This document shows, in pieces, positions 56,424-64,000 of a stretch of DNA of 64,000 bases. The stretch's first letter is position 1, and the number at the start of each line of letters is the position of its first letter. The notes under the pieces are model-generated. The model saw only the letters and a list, made by a program, of their open reading frames with translations, was not told the origin of the DNA and did not search any database. Where the stretch lies: positions 248,001 to 312,000 of the forward strand of contig CAWAED010000020.1 in the NCBI GenBank assembly GCA_963781105.1, written 5' to 3'. Origin of the DNA: Palsa-295 sp963781105 (GTDB taxonomy: Bacteria > Acidobacteriota > Terriglobia > Acidiferrales > UBA7541). The position numbers were made by a program, and so were the translations under genes.

Positions 56424-56595
56424 CGGTGTTTCCCTGTATTTTCGATGCCGGGGCGAGTGATAAACGGCGGTTGGGACAGCGGCTGGAAGGCGGGGTCAGT
56501 AATAGGCTTCCAACCGCTGTTGGGCTACGAGCGCGGACATGGGGGATAATCCGAGCTCGTCTCACGTGTTAGCAAGCGTTCGGCGCATCGGGAAT

Positions 56596-56609
56596 TGTCA
56601 GAACTGACA
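56596..56609. promoter_or_regulatory. Perfect palindrome upstream of XRE regulator
   Basis: TGTCAG-AA-CTGACA is a perfect 6+6 inverted repeat about 85 bases before the XRE gene start. TTGACT follows at about 56623. It has the look of a dimeric repressor site and the downstream XRE protein is the natural candidate to bind it. Confidence 0.45.
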
Positions 56610-56693
56610 GGTCCAGTGATGTATTGACTGACGCAAGGCCGATCTTCATTTCCTTTCACGGCTGGAGCGGCTGCCCGATAACCGGATGGTCAA

Positions 56694-57113
56694 TTGCTAG
56701 ACGTGTTTGAAGCCGACGCGCAAGCGGAGTATGATTCCTGCCGGAGGATTCAGAAGGTTATCGGTGACAAGTTGAAGGAACTTCGCGAGTCGAAGAAACT
56801 AAGCCAGGGTGACATTGAGAAGCGCACTGGTCTCTTGCGCTGCTACATTTCTCGCGTGGAAAACGGCCACACAGTTCCGAGCGTTGATACGCTGGAAAAG
56901 ATGGCGCGCGCGCTGGAAGTTCCGATGTATCGTCTTTTTACAGACGATGCGCATGTCAAGAAACCCAACATTCCTGTTTCAAATGGGGAACCAGCACAGA
57001 ATAGAGAACAGGACGCCAAGCTTCGCCCATTTGTGAAAGCATTGTCGCGTCTGACCGATAAGGACCGAGGACTTCTGCTTCACATGGCCTCGAAAATGGC
57101 GAACCGCGCGTAG
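56694..57113 (+). CDS. XRE-family transcriptional regulator
   Basis: The 139-residue protein has a lambda-repressor-like helix-turn-helix: IGDKLKELRESKKLSQGDIEKRTGLLRCYISRVENGHTVPSVDTLEKMARALEV spans the full HTH_3 fold (about residues 22-78). A short C-terminal tail follows. The start is TTG 56694; GTG 56703 is an alternative. Just after it (14 bases) is a small gene likely cotranscribed. Confidence 0.85.
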   Translation: MLDVFEADAQAEYDSCRRIQKVIGDKLKELRESKKLSQGDIEKRTGLLRCYISRVENGHTVPSVDTLEKMARALEVPMYRLFTDDAHVKKPNIPVSNGEPAQNREQDAKLRPFVKALSRLTDKDRGLLLHMASKMANRA

Positions 57114-57127
57114 GTCAAGCCACCGGT

Positions 57128-57421
57128 ATGCTCGGGACATTACAATTCGATGTGGGGGAATTCCGGAAGCGGATTCAGAAAATGACTGATGCCGAATTGA
57201 TTTGCTTCGGCAAGGCCGCGCGCTATATGGCCGAACCGAAAAACTCCGCCGACAAGAAAACCGTTGAGTCCGTCTACGAGATTCAGTTGGGCGAATGCCG
57301 CGAAGAGTGGCGGCGGAGACATCCTTGGGAAGATGTGAACCTGTTGAGCACTCACGTCGTGGTGAACGGGCCCTCCAAGAATGGTCCAGGCAGCGATGTC
57401 ACAAAAACGTGTTGGCACTGA
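57128..57421 (+). CDS. Small protein of unknown function after XRE regulator
   Basis: The 97-residue protein starts MLGTLQFDVGEFRKRIQKMTDAELICFGKAARYM and contains a helix with ECREEWRRRHPW. It follows the XRE gene by 14 bases and probably shares its transcript. Its end overlaps the end of the opposite-strand gene 57352-57546 by 70 bases. No family recognised. Confidence 0.5.
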   Translation: MLGTLQFDVGEFRKRIQKMTDAELICFGKAARYMAEPKNSADKKTVESVYEIQLGECREEWRRRHPWEDVNLLSTHVVVNGPSKNGPGSDVTKTCWH

Positions 57422-57546
57422 GGGTTTAGGCAGGTAATGAACTTATCGAACGCCACACCTCTTGGGCTTCGGGCCGCGTAACGAACGAGCATCCTCGCAT
57501 AGCAACGCGGGCAAGCAATCGTCTGTTCGTGGTGAGCTTCTTTCAT
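57352..57546 (-). CDS. Small zinc-ribbon protein
   Basis: The 64-residue protein (from ATG 57546) has CPRC near its start and C-x4-C in CLNPQC, followed by the string QHVFVTSLPGPFLEGPF. The pattern of two Cys pairs with an aromatic insert suggests a zinc ribbon. It overlaps the neighbouring gene tail to tail. Function unknown. Confidence 0.55.
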   Translation of the reverse strand: MKEAHHEQTIACPRCYARMLVRYAARSPRGVAFDKFITCLNPQCQHVFVTSLPGPFLEGPFTTT

Positions 57547-57614
57547 CCCCGCAGTGTAGCCCTCTGGCGACTTTTGGTAAACGTTTGGGTATGATGCCGG
57601 GCAAGGTATCAAAG

Positions 57615-57806
57615 ATGGCGAACGAACAACTCCAGTGCCCCGTTTTCATCACGCCGCGTCAACGATGTATTCGTTTCGAAGGTCATGGCGGGCGACACTC
57701 GGCAGGGCCAGTGCCTCAGGATGCGGTCTGCGTTTGTCCGGTATGCGGCCAAAAATTCATGAGGTTCGAAGAGTTCGAGGCGCATGTGCCGTGTCCGAAG
57801 CCGTGA
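57615..57806 (+). CDS. Small protein with C2H2-like zinc finger
   Basis: The 63-residue protein (MANEQLQCPVF) has a C-terminal finger C-x2-C-x12-H-x3-C (CPVCGQKFMRFEEFEAHVPC), a bacterial C2HC-like zinc finger, and two further cysteines earlier. The open frame starts upstream at 57462 but the sequence before 57615 is not protein-like. Possibly DNA- or RNA-binding; unknown. Confidence 0.5.
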   Translation: MANEQLQCPVFITPRQRCIRFEGHGGRHSAGPVPQDAVCVCPVCGQKFMRFEEFEAHVPCPKP

Positions 57807-58113
57807 GGAGTTTCAGCCTCTGTCCGACCGCAAAAGAACTCTTTGAAAAGTTTGCTGAAGCCACGCACGAGCACTTCGAGGCGACTGACACCTTGTCCAT
57901 GCTTGCGGGATAGCCTGAGGCTTTTGCGGAAGCCAAGAAGGTCTCGGACGTTTATCCGATTTCCTTCAGGACCTGCACGCAGCATTCAATCCAGCGCGCC
58001 TCAGGAATGAATCTAAACAACGCAGTAGAGTACAATCGAGCGGGCGAAACACCGATTTTGACCTCTGTAGGATGGCAGCGATATTCTCAAATGAAAAGAG
58101 GAGCAGTCTGAAA

Positions 58114-58308
58114 ATGGGTTACGGTAACCGCGACAAACCAGAACGCAAGTCAGGACGAGCTGGATTTGTAGATGCCCGACTCGAAGAGCTGCGGCGTCGA
58201 TGGGAAAATGCGACGGACGAGCGCGAGAAGAGTGAGGTGTCCGAACAAATCCGCGAGTGGCAATCATTTAAGCCAGAACGTTCCGCGCCCGCCGGCGGTA
58301 GACGATAG
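58114..58308 (+). CDS. Small basic helical protein
   Basis: The 64-residue protein starts MGYGNRDKPERKSGRAGFVDAR and is rich in Arg, Lys and Glu. GAGGAG stands about 10 bases before the ATG. No family recognised. The much longer opposite frame 58268-58897 has no protein-like features. Confidence 0.45.
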   Translation: MGYGNRDKPERKSGRAGFVDARLEELRRRWENATDEREKSEVSEQIREWQSFKPERSAPAGGRR

Positions 58309-58424
58309 GAAAGCCTGTAGTCGTGTGCCGCGATAAGTCCGGTCGCTTTACGGACATGTCCGGTTTGCAGTGCAGGACGCCCACACGAATAGTTGACTCG
58401 GCTTCTTTCGGTTGGCGAAGACAG

Positions 58425-58625
58425 TTAAGCCTCGCCCCCTTCCTCGCCTGGCTCGAGGACGCAGATGTGCCACGTTTCATCCTCAGCATGGACGGCGCAG
58501 AACCACCGCCCGCAGATGCCGCAGTGGGACGTTGCCGTAGAATTGCAAGGTTCAGCCATAGGCGAAACCGCCTCACAGGACCACTCGAGGCTCCGGGTAT
58601 CAGTCTGGTTCGATTGTTGCAACAT
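58425..58625 (-). CDS. Small Cys/His-rich zinc-binding protein
   Basis: The 66-residue protein contains Cys and His residues in the order C-x9-C-x7-C-x2-C-x4-C-x2-H (EPCNSTATSHCGICGRWFCAVH) and a tail WHICVLEPGEEGGEA. GAGGAGGGG precedes the ATG, an excellent ribosome binding site. Likely binds zinc. Function unknown. Confidence 0.6.
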   Translation of the reverse strand: MLQQSNQTDTRSLEWSCEAVSPMAEPCNSTATSHCGICGRWFCAVHAEDETWHICVLEPGEEGGEA

Positions 58626-58884
58626 ATCCCCTCCTCGTGCGGGCAGTATACACCCAGCAGTCGCGCTGGGGTTCCAGTGGGGAAGTTACCGTAACTCTGA
58701 GCAGTCGCTTTGCCGGACATTTTAGAGAAGCCTTTACTTTTCTGGTCGACCGTTTTATCAGGTGTGGCCGGCCGCTGCGCGACCGATTGTTCGCTCCACC
58801 GGTTTGTACGCGGAGCCGTTTCGACGGATTGTTTTCTGGGTTCAAGCCAGCTCAAAATGTCATGTGCACAGGTCACCGAGAACC

Positions 58885-59208
58885 ATGTCCAACACATACG
58901 GTATTTCTAAGCAAGATGAGCGACAAATTCGAGCAAGAGATAAAAATTGCGTATATTGCGGCATTTTGATGAAGCAATCCCGTCATGCGATGGGCGCCTC
59001 CAAAGCGACTATAGAGCACTTCAATAATGACGGACCTTTGAAGAAAAAATATAACGTGGCCATTTGCTGCCGACGTCGCAATTCCAGCAAAGGGACCAAG
59101 AGATTGTCGGTTTGGTTCAAGACGCCTTACTGTCGCGAGAAGAAAATAAACGGAGAAACGGTTTCAAAACCAGTCAAAGAATATATGCGAATGGAAGAGC
59201 TGTCTTAG
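58885..59208 (+). CDS. Solo HNH-type endonuclease-like protein
   Basis: The 107-residue protein has a zinc/HNH arrangement: CVYC near residues 22-25, IEHFNNDGP with the catalytic His, NVAICC and RRRNSSKG with the final Asn. The HNH family includes homing and restriction nucleases and phage terminase accessory proteins. Neighbouring genes do not form a restriction system. Start ATG 58885; the longer upstream frame is not protein-like. Confidence 0.7.
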   Translation: MSNTYGISKQDERQIRARDKNCVYCGILMKQSRHAMGASKATIEHFNNDGPLKKKYNVAICCRRRNSSKGTKRLSVWFKTPYCREKKINGETVSKPVKEYMRMEELS

Positions 59209-59313
59209 TTCCCGGTTTGTTACAGGGGTCAGTACTATGCCCCAGTTCTCCAGTTGATGCATTCTATCAGGCACTCGCCACGGCACCTTCCACCGCAAGC
59301 GCGCCGATTCAGT

Positions 59314-59861
59314 CTAGAATTTTCCACTATCAATCCACGACTGAACTTCAGCCCCTACAGAAAAGGCGTCTTGTGGGCATTTTGCAAATCTAGCGTCCAG
59401 TTCATATGCATTTCGTTCGAGTGGTATTGCTTCGTACGTACCGCCTGCCAAGAACCCTGTCACGTACTTGGCTGAGAAGGCGCTCAGGCCGAGTCGCTCA
59501 TACTGCACAACATGGACGAGCTCGTGGAAGAGGAGCCTATCGTCGTACGGGCCGTTTGAAACTACGGTGTCAATGAACGTGATTGCAGCCATGCCGGCAA
59601 AATCGGGTAACGCGCCAAGCTCGAACCCCATTTTCACGAGCTCTCCGTAGAATGGCGGATTGCCAATGCGTTCTCCAGCAAGGACGACAACTCGCGCAGA
59701 GTCCAAAGTCGACGCCGAAAAAAAAGGTGCTTGGCGGTCCTTTGGTTTTCAGTCAGCGGCAAGGCCGGGGGTCGGCGGGTTTGCCGTTGCTGCTCGATGA
59801 AGGCCGCAACCCGCTGAATGACCTGCTCGATTTGCTGGTCGCTAAGTTTAGGAAGAGGCAC
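59314..59861 (-). pseudogene. HExxH protein split by a one-base frameshift
   Basis: Two frames belong to one gene. The first (59861-59634) gives MPLPKLSDQQIEQVIQRVAAFIEQQ... up to TAKHLFF; the second (59706-59314) gives LDSARVVVLAGERIGNPPFYGELVKMG and LLFHELVHVVQY, an HExxH metalloprotease-like motif, to the end. They meet at a run of eight A (59718-59725, T on the coding strand). One extra base there gives TAKHLFFSASTLDSARVV and one intact protein of about 181 residues. The break sits in a homopolymer, so a sequencing or assembly error is as likely as a real mutation. Confidence 0.65.
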
Positions 59862-59994
59862 CGTGAATCCTCCGGGTCGGGCTAATCGTACTAGAAAATT
59901 CGTTGGTGGATGGTCTCCGGTGAGCAGTACTTGAAGAGTCCACTTCCAACCCGACTATGCGTCGCTTCAGCGCGGGACCGTGTTACCTTATTTC

Positions 59995-60390
59995 ATGCCG
60001 TTGAGCAATGACGATTGCGCTGTTTTGGTCCTTGAAATTATACGACTCGTCCGAGAACACGACCCTGGTTCGCTCGACTTAATTCTTCACTCGGTTGAAC
60101 AGTACGGTGACTCACGAAAATACCTAATTGAACTTCTTCGACGAATAAGCAGTTTCTATGCAGAGCGCTCTAGTGGTGCGTACGGCAAAATTCTAGACCG
60201 GATTAATCGATACGTCCGGCTGGAAAACGGTTCACATGTTCGAGGTCTTTCTGTTGAGCTTTCGCCTGTAGAGAAAGAATTGTACAGGGCTGAAGACGTG
60301 AACTTGGCAGAGTTGCCGGACCGCTCGGACTTTGTCACGGAAATTCGTCATATCATCGAGGAAATCCTTCGCGAGACCAACGCGCCGTGA
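59995..60390 (+). CDS. Unknown protein, first gene of a coupled pair
   Basis: The 131-residue protein (from ATG 59995; GTG 59980 also possible) is acidic and helical (MPLSNDDCAVLVLEIIRLVREHDPGSLDLI; later EKELYRAEDVNLAELPDRSDFV). Its stop overlaps the next start in GTGA (60387-60390), so the two genes are coupled. No family recognised. Confidence 0.55.
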   Translation: MPLSNDDCAVLVLEIIRLVREHDPGSLDLILHSVEQYGDSRKYLIELLRRISSFYAERSSGAYGKILDRINRYVRLENGSHVRGLSVELSPVEKELYRAEDVNLAELPDRSDFVTEIRHIIEEILRETNAP

Positions 60391-60923
60391 GCGCGCGTTC
60401 GAGTCGTAAAAAAATTGAGCAGCAACTCCAGAATGTATTCCGTCGACACCTTGGCGCTTCCAGGTCAGTTACCCGTGTGCTCGTACCGCCAACTGTATCA
60501 GCTGGCAAACTTTATGAGGCACATGTCCTAGGTCGGGTGCTGGAGCATCTCGCCGTTGATGAGAGATATTCAATGACGCTCGTTGGGGGAACAAAGGTCC
60601 AACTGAAGAACGCTCCTGGACCAATCAATCGTAGCTATCCTCATATCGAGCTAAACCGGGTACTCGGGGATTTCTGTCTTCGTCATTCTGACCGGCACGT
60701 AGCGACCGATCAACACGCACAAAAGCACCGAAAATGTCTGTTCGTTAGACTGCGAGGCAGAGTACGCTCGCAAACAATCATGTCGCCTCAAAGCGCTCAG
60801 CGGCCACAAACTTCCGATCTATATGTGGCTCGGAGCGCGGGCCGCCTGAGTGCAACACACAGCGTTTTCCTGCGGGGACACCACATGCCGGGCAAGCGAC
60901 GGACGATAACTGTTTTGGTGTGA
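60387..60923 (+). CDS. Unknown protein, second gene of a coupled pair, C-terminus doubtful
   Basis: The 178-residue frame begins with GTG in the overlap GTGA and its first 90 residues look protein-like (KIEQQLQNVFRRHLG; LYEAHVLGRVLEHLAVDERYS). After about residue 95 the composition changes to a basic, low-complexity string (RHSDRHVATDQHAQKHRK), and another frame gives a more protein-like CEAEYARKQSCRLKALSG. I suspect one or more frameshifts in the 3' half but cannot place them. Confidence 0.4.
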   Translation: MSARSSRKKIEQQLQNVFRRHLGASRSVTRVLVPPTVSAGKLYEAHVLGRVLEHLAVDERYSMTLVGGTKVQLKNAPGPINRSYPHIELNRVLGDFCLRHSDRHVATDQHAQKHRKCLFVRLRGRVRSQTIMSPQSAQRPQTSDLYVARSAGRLSATHSVFLRGHHMPGKRRTITVLV

Positions 60924-61130
60924 GATCTTTCTTTTTCATTCGGACAGACTGCGACTACGTCGTCCGAAAAGCTGTACAGTTTTGAACATTCTTCGGTAGC
61001 TATCTATTCCGAAAACGAGTACGGTCGAAGTGTCTCACTAGCATGTGCCGTGCCCTCCGCCTTTTTGTCCGGCCTCCAGCGACATCAGACAATCTCGGGA
61101 CCAGACTCAAATTCTGGTTGGAGGCGTCCT

Positions 61131-61364
61131 TTGTATCAGCAGGAGTTTTGGTGGAAGCTTTATAGGGCAGCAGTTCTAGAAACGGACGACGGCAAGCTGC
61201 ACGAACGCGTTCAAGCGGCACAAGAAGCGATTGCGACACGTTCATCGGCAGAGTCACGGGTTCCCACCGAAGAACGCTTGGCGCTTCAGGAATCGCGATC
61301 AGAGCTGCAAATTCTGAAGCAGGAACGCGGCGAATTTCACAACCCTTCAGAACGAGATCAGTGA
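61131..61364 (+). CDS. Small protein, paralogous family member 3
   Basis: The 77-residue protein (from TTG 61131, with GGAGG 6 bases before it) reads FWWKLYRAAVLETDDGKLHERVQAAQEAI..R, matching family members at 54739 and 55073 in the first half. The last part (LQILKQERGEFH) lacks the KLGW end. The frame is open upstream from 61050. Function unknown. Confidence 0.6.
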   Translation: MYQQEFWWKLYRAAVLETDDGKLHERVQAAQEAIATRSSAESRVPTEERLALQESRSELQILKQERGEFHNPSERDQ

Positions 61365-61475
61365 TCTTGCGTGCCTCAAGAGTTCCTGGACGTCATTCTT
61401 CGACACGGTGCCACGCAACGTTTCCCCTAATACCCGTCCTATCGTCTAAATGGCTCAGCCTAAAAGGAGGGCGCA

Positions 61476-61754
61476 ATGGTCACTCGGACCCTACACGAGG
61501 GCGCATTGTTCGTGGGAAAGTGCTCAGATGGGAAGTTCACGCCGGGCGAAATTCGATGTTCGAATTGCAACGAAGTGCTGGAAGAAGAAATCGCAAAAGC
61601 AGGGGAGGCTTATTTGGTTTGCAACTCGATACCCAACAGCTGTGCCAATCCAGTTAAGGTTTTCATGGGCGCGACTGAGATGCACCGATGGCGTGATAGA
61701 AGTTGGGAAGTCATCGCTAGAATCTGCAAATCGCGGCGTTCTGAATCGCACTGA
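61476..61754 (+). CDS. Small Cys-rich protein
   Basis: The 92-residue protein has CSNC (about 28-31) and a second group C-x6-C (CNSIPNSC) that could bind metal. AAGGAGGGC precedes the ATG at a good distance. It starts MVTRTLHEGALFVGKCSDGKF. No family recognised. It lies 27 bases before the next small gene. Confidence 0.6.
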   Translation: MVTRTLHEGALFVGKCSDGKFTPGEIRCSNCNEVLEEEIAKAGEAYLVCNSIPNSCANPVKVFMGATEMHRWRDRSWEVIARICKSRRSESH

Positions 61755-61781
61755 TAAAATGAAAATTGCCAAAGGAGCAGC

Positions 61782-61949
61782 ATGACGGGAGACGCGCTTA
61801 GACGGGAAGCTGACCAGCACGACCGGAATGCATCGATTATTCTTGCTGTGCGACTTCCGTCTTATGAAGATTTGGAGTGTGCGGCCCGCGAAGTGGAGCA
61901 GGCGAAGGATAAACGGGCGCTTGCTGACTGTCTCGATTTCGCCCGCTAG
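61782..61949 (+). CDS. 55-residue protein of unknown function
   Basis: The ORF reads MTGDALRREADQHDRNASIILAVRLPSYEDLECAAREVEQAKDKRALADCLDFAR in outline, that is, an acidic helix-rich protein of 55 residues. AAAGGAG stands 5 bases before the ATG. It is 27 bases after the preceding small gene and probably cotranscribed. Too short for usual gene callers. Confidence 0.5.
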   Translation: MTGDALRREADQHDRNASIILAVRLPSYEDLECAAREVEQAKDKRALADCLDFAR

Positions 61950-62048
61950 CGAAGGGCGCGCCATCCTGGCTTACGCAAAGCGACAATACGACCCAACCAA
62001 AGGTTCCCAAATGGTTGTTTCGCGGATAAGGATTCAAATTGAGTACCG

Positions 62049-62255
62049 CTACTTCTTTGAGAGCTCGCCTTTGAAATGGCTTTCAACACCGTCGCGGCTA
62101 AACGGGTCACTTGCCTCGGTCAACAAGACTGAATAAACGACTTCATTCCCTGCGATCTGTGCTGTGATAAACATCCCGTGCTCTGGAATCTCTTGATACG
62201 TAAATTTCACCTTTCTACCGTCGTCAAATGTTTTAATCCACTCTTCGTCTTGCAT
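62049..62255 (-). CDS. Small protein of unknown function
   Basis: The 68-residue protein starts MQDEEWIKTFDDGRKVKFTY and has a compact beta-type composition with VVYSVLLTEASDPFSRDG. GAGG stands about 9 bases before the ATG. No family recognised. Confidence 0.45.
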   Translation of the reverse strand: MQDEEWIKTFDDGRKVKFTYQEIPEHGMFITAQIAGNEVVYSVLLTEASDPFSRDGVESHFKGELSKK

Positions 62256-62277
62256 TTCTGTACGTCCTCAGCGGCGG

Positions 62278-62439
62278 TCAGTGTACGTCGCGAGTATACG
62301 TTTTTTCGGCTGGCTCGTCATTTCTCCAGGCCACATCCCTCGCAAACCTCGGTGGGCGACCGTCGCTCCACGAACGGGCTAGGGAATCTTCAAGGGGGGC
62401 GTATTCGTTTACGGTGTTCCGCAGGTAGTAGAAACGCAT
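62278..62439 (-). CDS. Possible 53-residue protein
   Basis: From ATG 62439 the frame gives MRFYYLRNTVNEYAPLEDS, then SWSDGRPPRFARDVAWRND. The composition looks protein-like, unlike the rest of the longer frame upstream. There is no clear ribosome binding site. Low support. Confidence 0.35.
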   Translation of the reverse strand: MRFYYLRNTVNEYAPLEDSLARSWSDGRPPRFARDVAWRNDEPAEKTYTRDVH

Positions 62440-62718
62440 TCTGTCGTTTTCAGTGCTGGAGTGCTCAAGGTGTCGAACCGAAACATTCGTGGAAGGGGAT
62501 GAATTTGACCTATTCCTAGCAACTAACCTAATTCGCCCAATAATGGACCTGCAATCGAGGAATCGCGTTGTAGACACTGATTTCAGATAAAAGCCTTCTG
62601 CGAAAAAGGATAAAAGGAACACGGTTTTGGTGCAGGTGGTTGAGCAAACCATCAAAATCCCCTGTCTTTGAACGAACTGAGGGTCTGATGCACCTTTGTC
62701 GTTTCCGAGGAGTCGTCG

Positions 62719-64000
62719 CTAAGAAAGATCGCTACTTCTCCGTCGCAGGACCAATTCCGCCTCGAGCTTTATGAGCAGCGCATCCGCTTCGAGTGAAGTG
62801 GTCGCTCCCGCAATTACGTCGCGATGGACATCGTAAAGCCCTAGACGTTGCGAAGCCCCGGCGAGGATTCTCCTCTGAAGCTCGGAAATCGGTTTTGCCT
62901 TTGATTGGAGAAGCGCTCTGCCAAGTGCCTCCGTCCGTTGTTCGATGGAAACAGTTATGGAGGCGGGCTGCGGAATAGGAGGGTAATCCGTCCGCGGACT
63001 ATCCAACGTCAGAGCTTCACTTATATCCGGTGCGATCTGCTGTCGCATCCCAAGTCGTCCTTTCGGCAAATCAAAGCAATTTACGATGGTGCTCAGGACG
63101 CTAGTATGGTCAACGGCCTCGTTTAAAATTGTTCCGGGAGCCGTGAACGCTGAAACGACAATTGCGGGCACCCGCACTCCCAAACGGTCAAAATTGAATC
63201 CGCTTCCGCCCGGCTCGCTTTGGGGAATGACAACATTATCTGGGGAGGTGGCAGTGGGTGGACACACATGATCATAGCAACCGCCGTGCTCGTCAAAGAG
63301 AACGATCAGCAACGTCTTTTTCCAATCGGGACTATTCCTTACCGCGGTATAGATTTTGTAAAGAAGTTTTTCACCCTCCTCGATATTGGAAGGTCCGTAC
63401 AACTGCACTGGGTGTGACTCCGGATGCATATCGTTCTCGGGTCCCCACACCAACGCATCGATATAATTTGGCTCAATGAATGAATAGGCAGGGAGGCCAC
63501 CGGGTTTTTGTGCGGCCGAAATAAAGTCATGCAAATACGAAAAATAACCGGGCCTCAAAGCAAAGTCCCAGACCTGCTTCTGGGTCAACAGGACCAAGCT
63601 TGTGACTGTCCAGCCTGCGCAGTACACCCTCCATTCTCGGTCTCCCTCGGAGAGCAGATTGAAAACGGTCGGGGTGTCATTGACAAACAGGATCCCATCG
63701 CCGCCTCCGTTGTCTACGTAACCGGAGGAGGTGCCGGCGTGAACGTAGGAACGGTTGCAGAGCGTTTGTGACGGGATCGACGAAAACCAGTGATCGCAGA
63801 CACCGTAGTAGTGGGCCAAGCTGGATAGCACAGGGACCGACGCAGGTGTAAAGCAATTCATGATGATCTTCGGGTCGGTTGCTCCGCAACGGTCGGTGTA
63901 GTTGTACATAAAACCATTCATGTTGGGTGGTATTGGCGGCTTTGGCGGTACTTGATCTAGCGGGAGAACTGTCTGCTGCCCAAAAATCTGCGCATAGACG
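62719..64000 (-). CDS. Phosphoesterase family protein (phospholipase C / acid phosphatase type), 5' end outside window
   Basis: The visible 427 residues contain strings typical of the phosphoesterase family that includes bacterial phospholipase C and AcpA: YGVCDHWFSSIPSQT, the metal-binding DEHGGCYDHV, and RVPAIVVSAFTAPGTI followed by DHTSVLSTIVNCFDLP. The frame stays open to base 64000, so the gene starts beyond the window. Members hydrolyse phospholipids or phosphomonoesters, usually outside the cell. Which substrate applies cannot be told from this part. Confidence 0.88.
   Translation of the reverse strand, partial: VYAQIFGQQTVLPLDQVPPKPPIPPNMNGFMYNYTDRCGATDPKIIMNCFTPASVPVLSSLAHYYGVCDHWFSSIPSQTLCNRSYVHAGTSSGYVDNGGGDGILFVNDTPTVFNLLSEGDREWRVYCAGWTVTSLVLLTQKQVWDFALRPGYFSYLHDFISAAQKPGGLPAYSFIEPNYIDALVWGPENDMHPESHPVQLYGPSNIEEGEKLLYKIYTAVRNSPDWKKTLLIVLFDEHGGCYDHVCPPTATSPDNVVIPQSEPGGSGFNFDRLGVRVPAIVVSAFTAPGTILNEAVDHTSVLSTIVNCFDLPKGRLGMRQQIAPDISEALTLDSPRTDYPPIPQPASITVSIEQRTEALGRALLQSKAKPISELQRRILAGASQRLGLYDVHRDVIAGATTSLEADALLIKLEAELVLRRRSSDLS

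Noticed and set aside
58268..58897. 209-residue open frame on the minus strand
   Set aside because: It has no motif or ribosome site and overlaps a better small Cys-rich gene with a strong ribosome site in another frame.
1..64000. tRNA, rRNA and CRISPR arrays
   Set aside because: No cloverleaf-like spacer, rRNA string or regularly spaced repeat was seen, though without a covariance search a single tRNA could be missed.

Overview
The window looks like chromosomal DNA of an Acidobacteriota bacterium. This is inferred from gene families, not from an rRNA gene. Pointers are a Gram-negative envelope (porin ending in Phe, RND tripartite pump), a PEP-CTERM surface protein, a KdpD split into two genes, an aerobic benzoyl-CoA (box) pathway with a BoxR-type regulator, palindromic GC-rich intergenic repeats, and many small Cys-rich orphan proteins. 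Coding density is high up to about 53 kb. I see no rRNA, tRNA or CRISPR array.

Layout. 0-8.7 kb: end of a porin gene, then a potassium-uptake locus (tiny membrane ORF, kdpF, kdpA, kdpB, kdpC), convergent with kdpE and a kdpD C-terminal kinase; the KdpD sensor/Usp half is a separate divergent gene. 8.8-13.3 kb: a signalling operon (hybrid receiver-GAF-PAS kinase, HDOD response regulator, receiver with degenerate HD-GYP). The kinase gene carries an in-frame TAG and an apparent one-base loss near its end. 13.5-20.1 kb: an amino-sugar operon (LacI regulator, exported GH2 exo-glucosaminidase, GlmS-like isomerase without glutaminase domain, APC permease). 20.2-26.1 kb: RND efflux operon. 26.6-31.6 kb: sigma-54 activator, aldo/keto reductase, a small membrane protein and a PEP-CTERM protein with a sigma-54-type promoter match. 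31.7-38.8 kb: lactate permease, the lysC-thrC-thrB operon and a secreted S53 peptidase.

39.0-51.4 kb is an aromatic-catabolism block. A 4-hydroxybenzoyl-CoA thioesterase and PobA (4-hydroxybenzoate to protocatechuate) are divergent. PcaB, PcaD and PcaC handle later steps of the protocatechuate branch, with a hydroxyacyl-CoA dehydrogenase beside them. BoxR, BoxC and BoxB serve the benzoyl-CoA epoxidation route. Protocatechuate 3,4-dioxygenase, BoxA and an aryl-CoA ligase are absent from the window, so the pathways must be completed elsewhere. A peptide deformylase, a small secreted helical protein and a PilZ protein follow.

53.3-62.7 kb is accessory in character: an intact IS5-type insertion sequence, then about 20 very small genes. 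These include three paralogues of one roughly 80-residue family, five Cys-rich zinc-ribbon-like proteins, an XRE regulator, a solo HNH protein and a frameshifted HExxH protein. The window ends inside a phosphoesterase/phospholipase C family gene that continues beyond base 64000. Two genes (the hybrid kinase and the HExxH protein) are broken by single-base changes, two of them next to short homopolymer runs; assembly error and true decay cannot be separated from this sequence alone.
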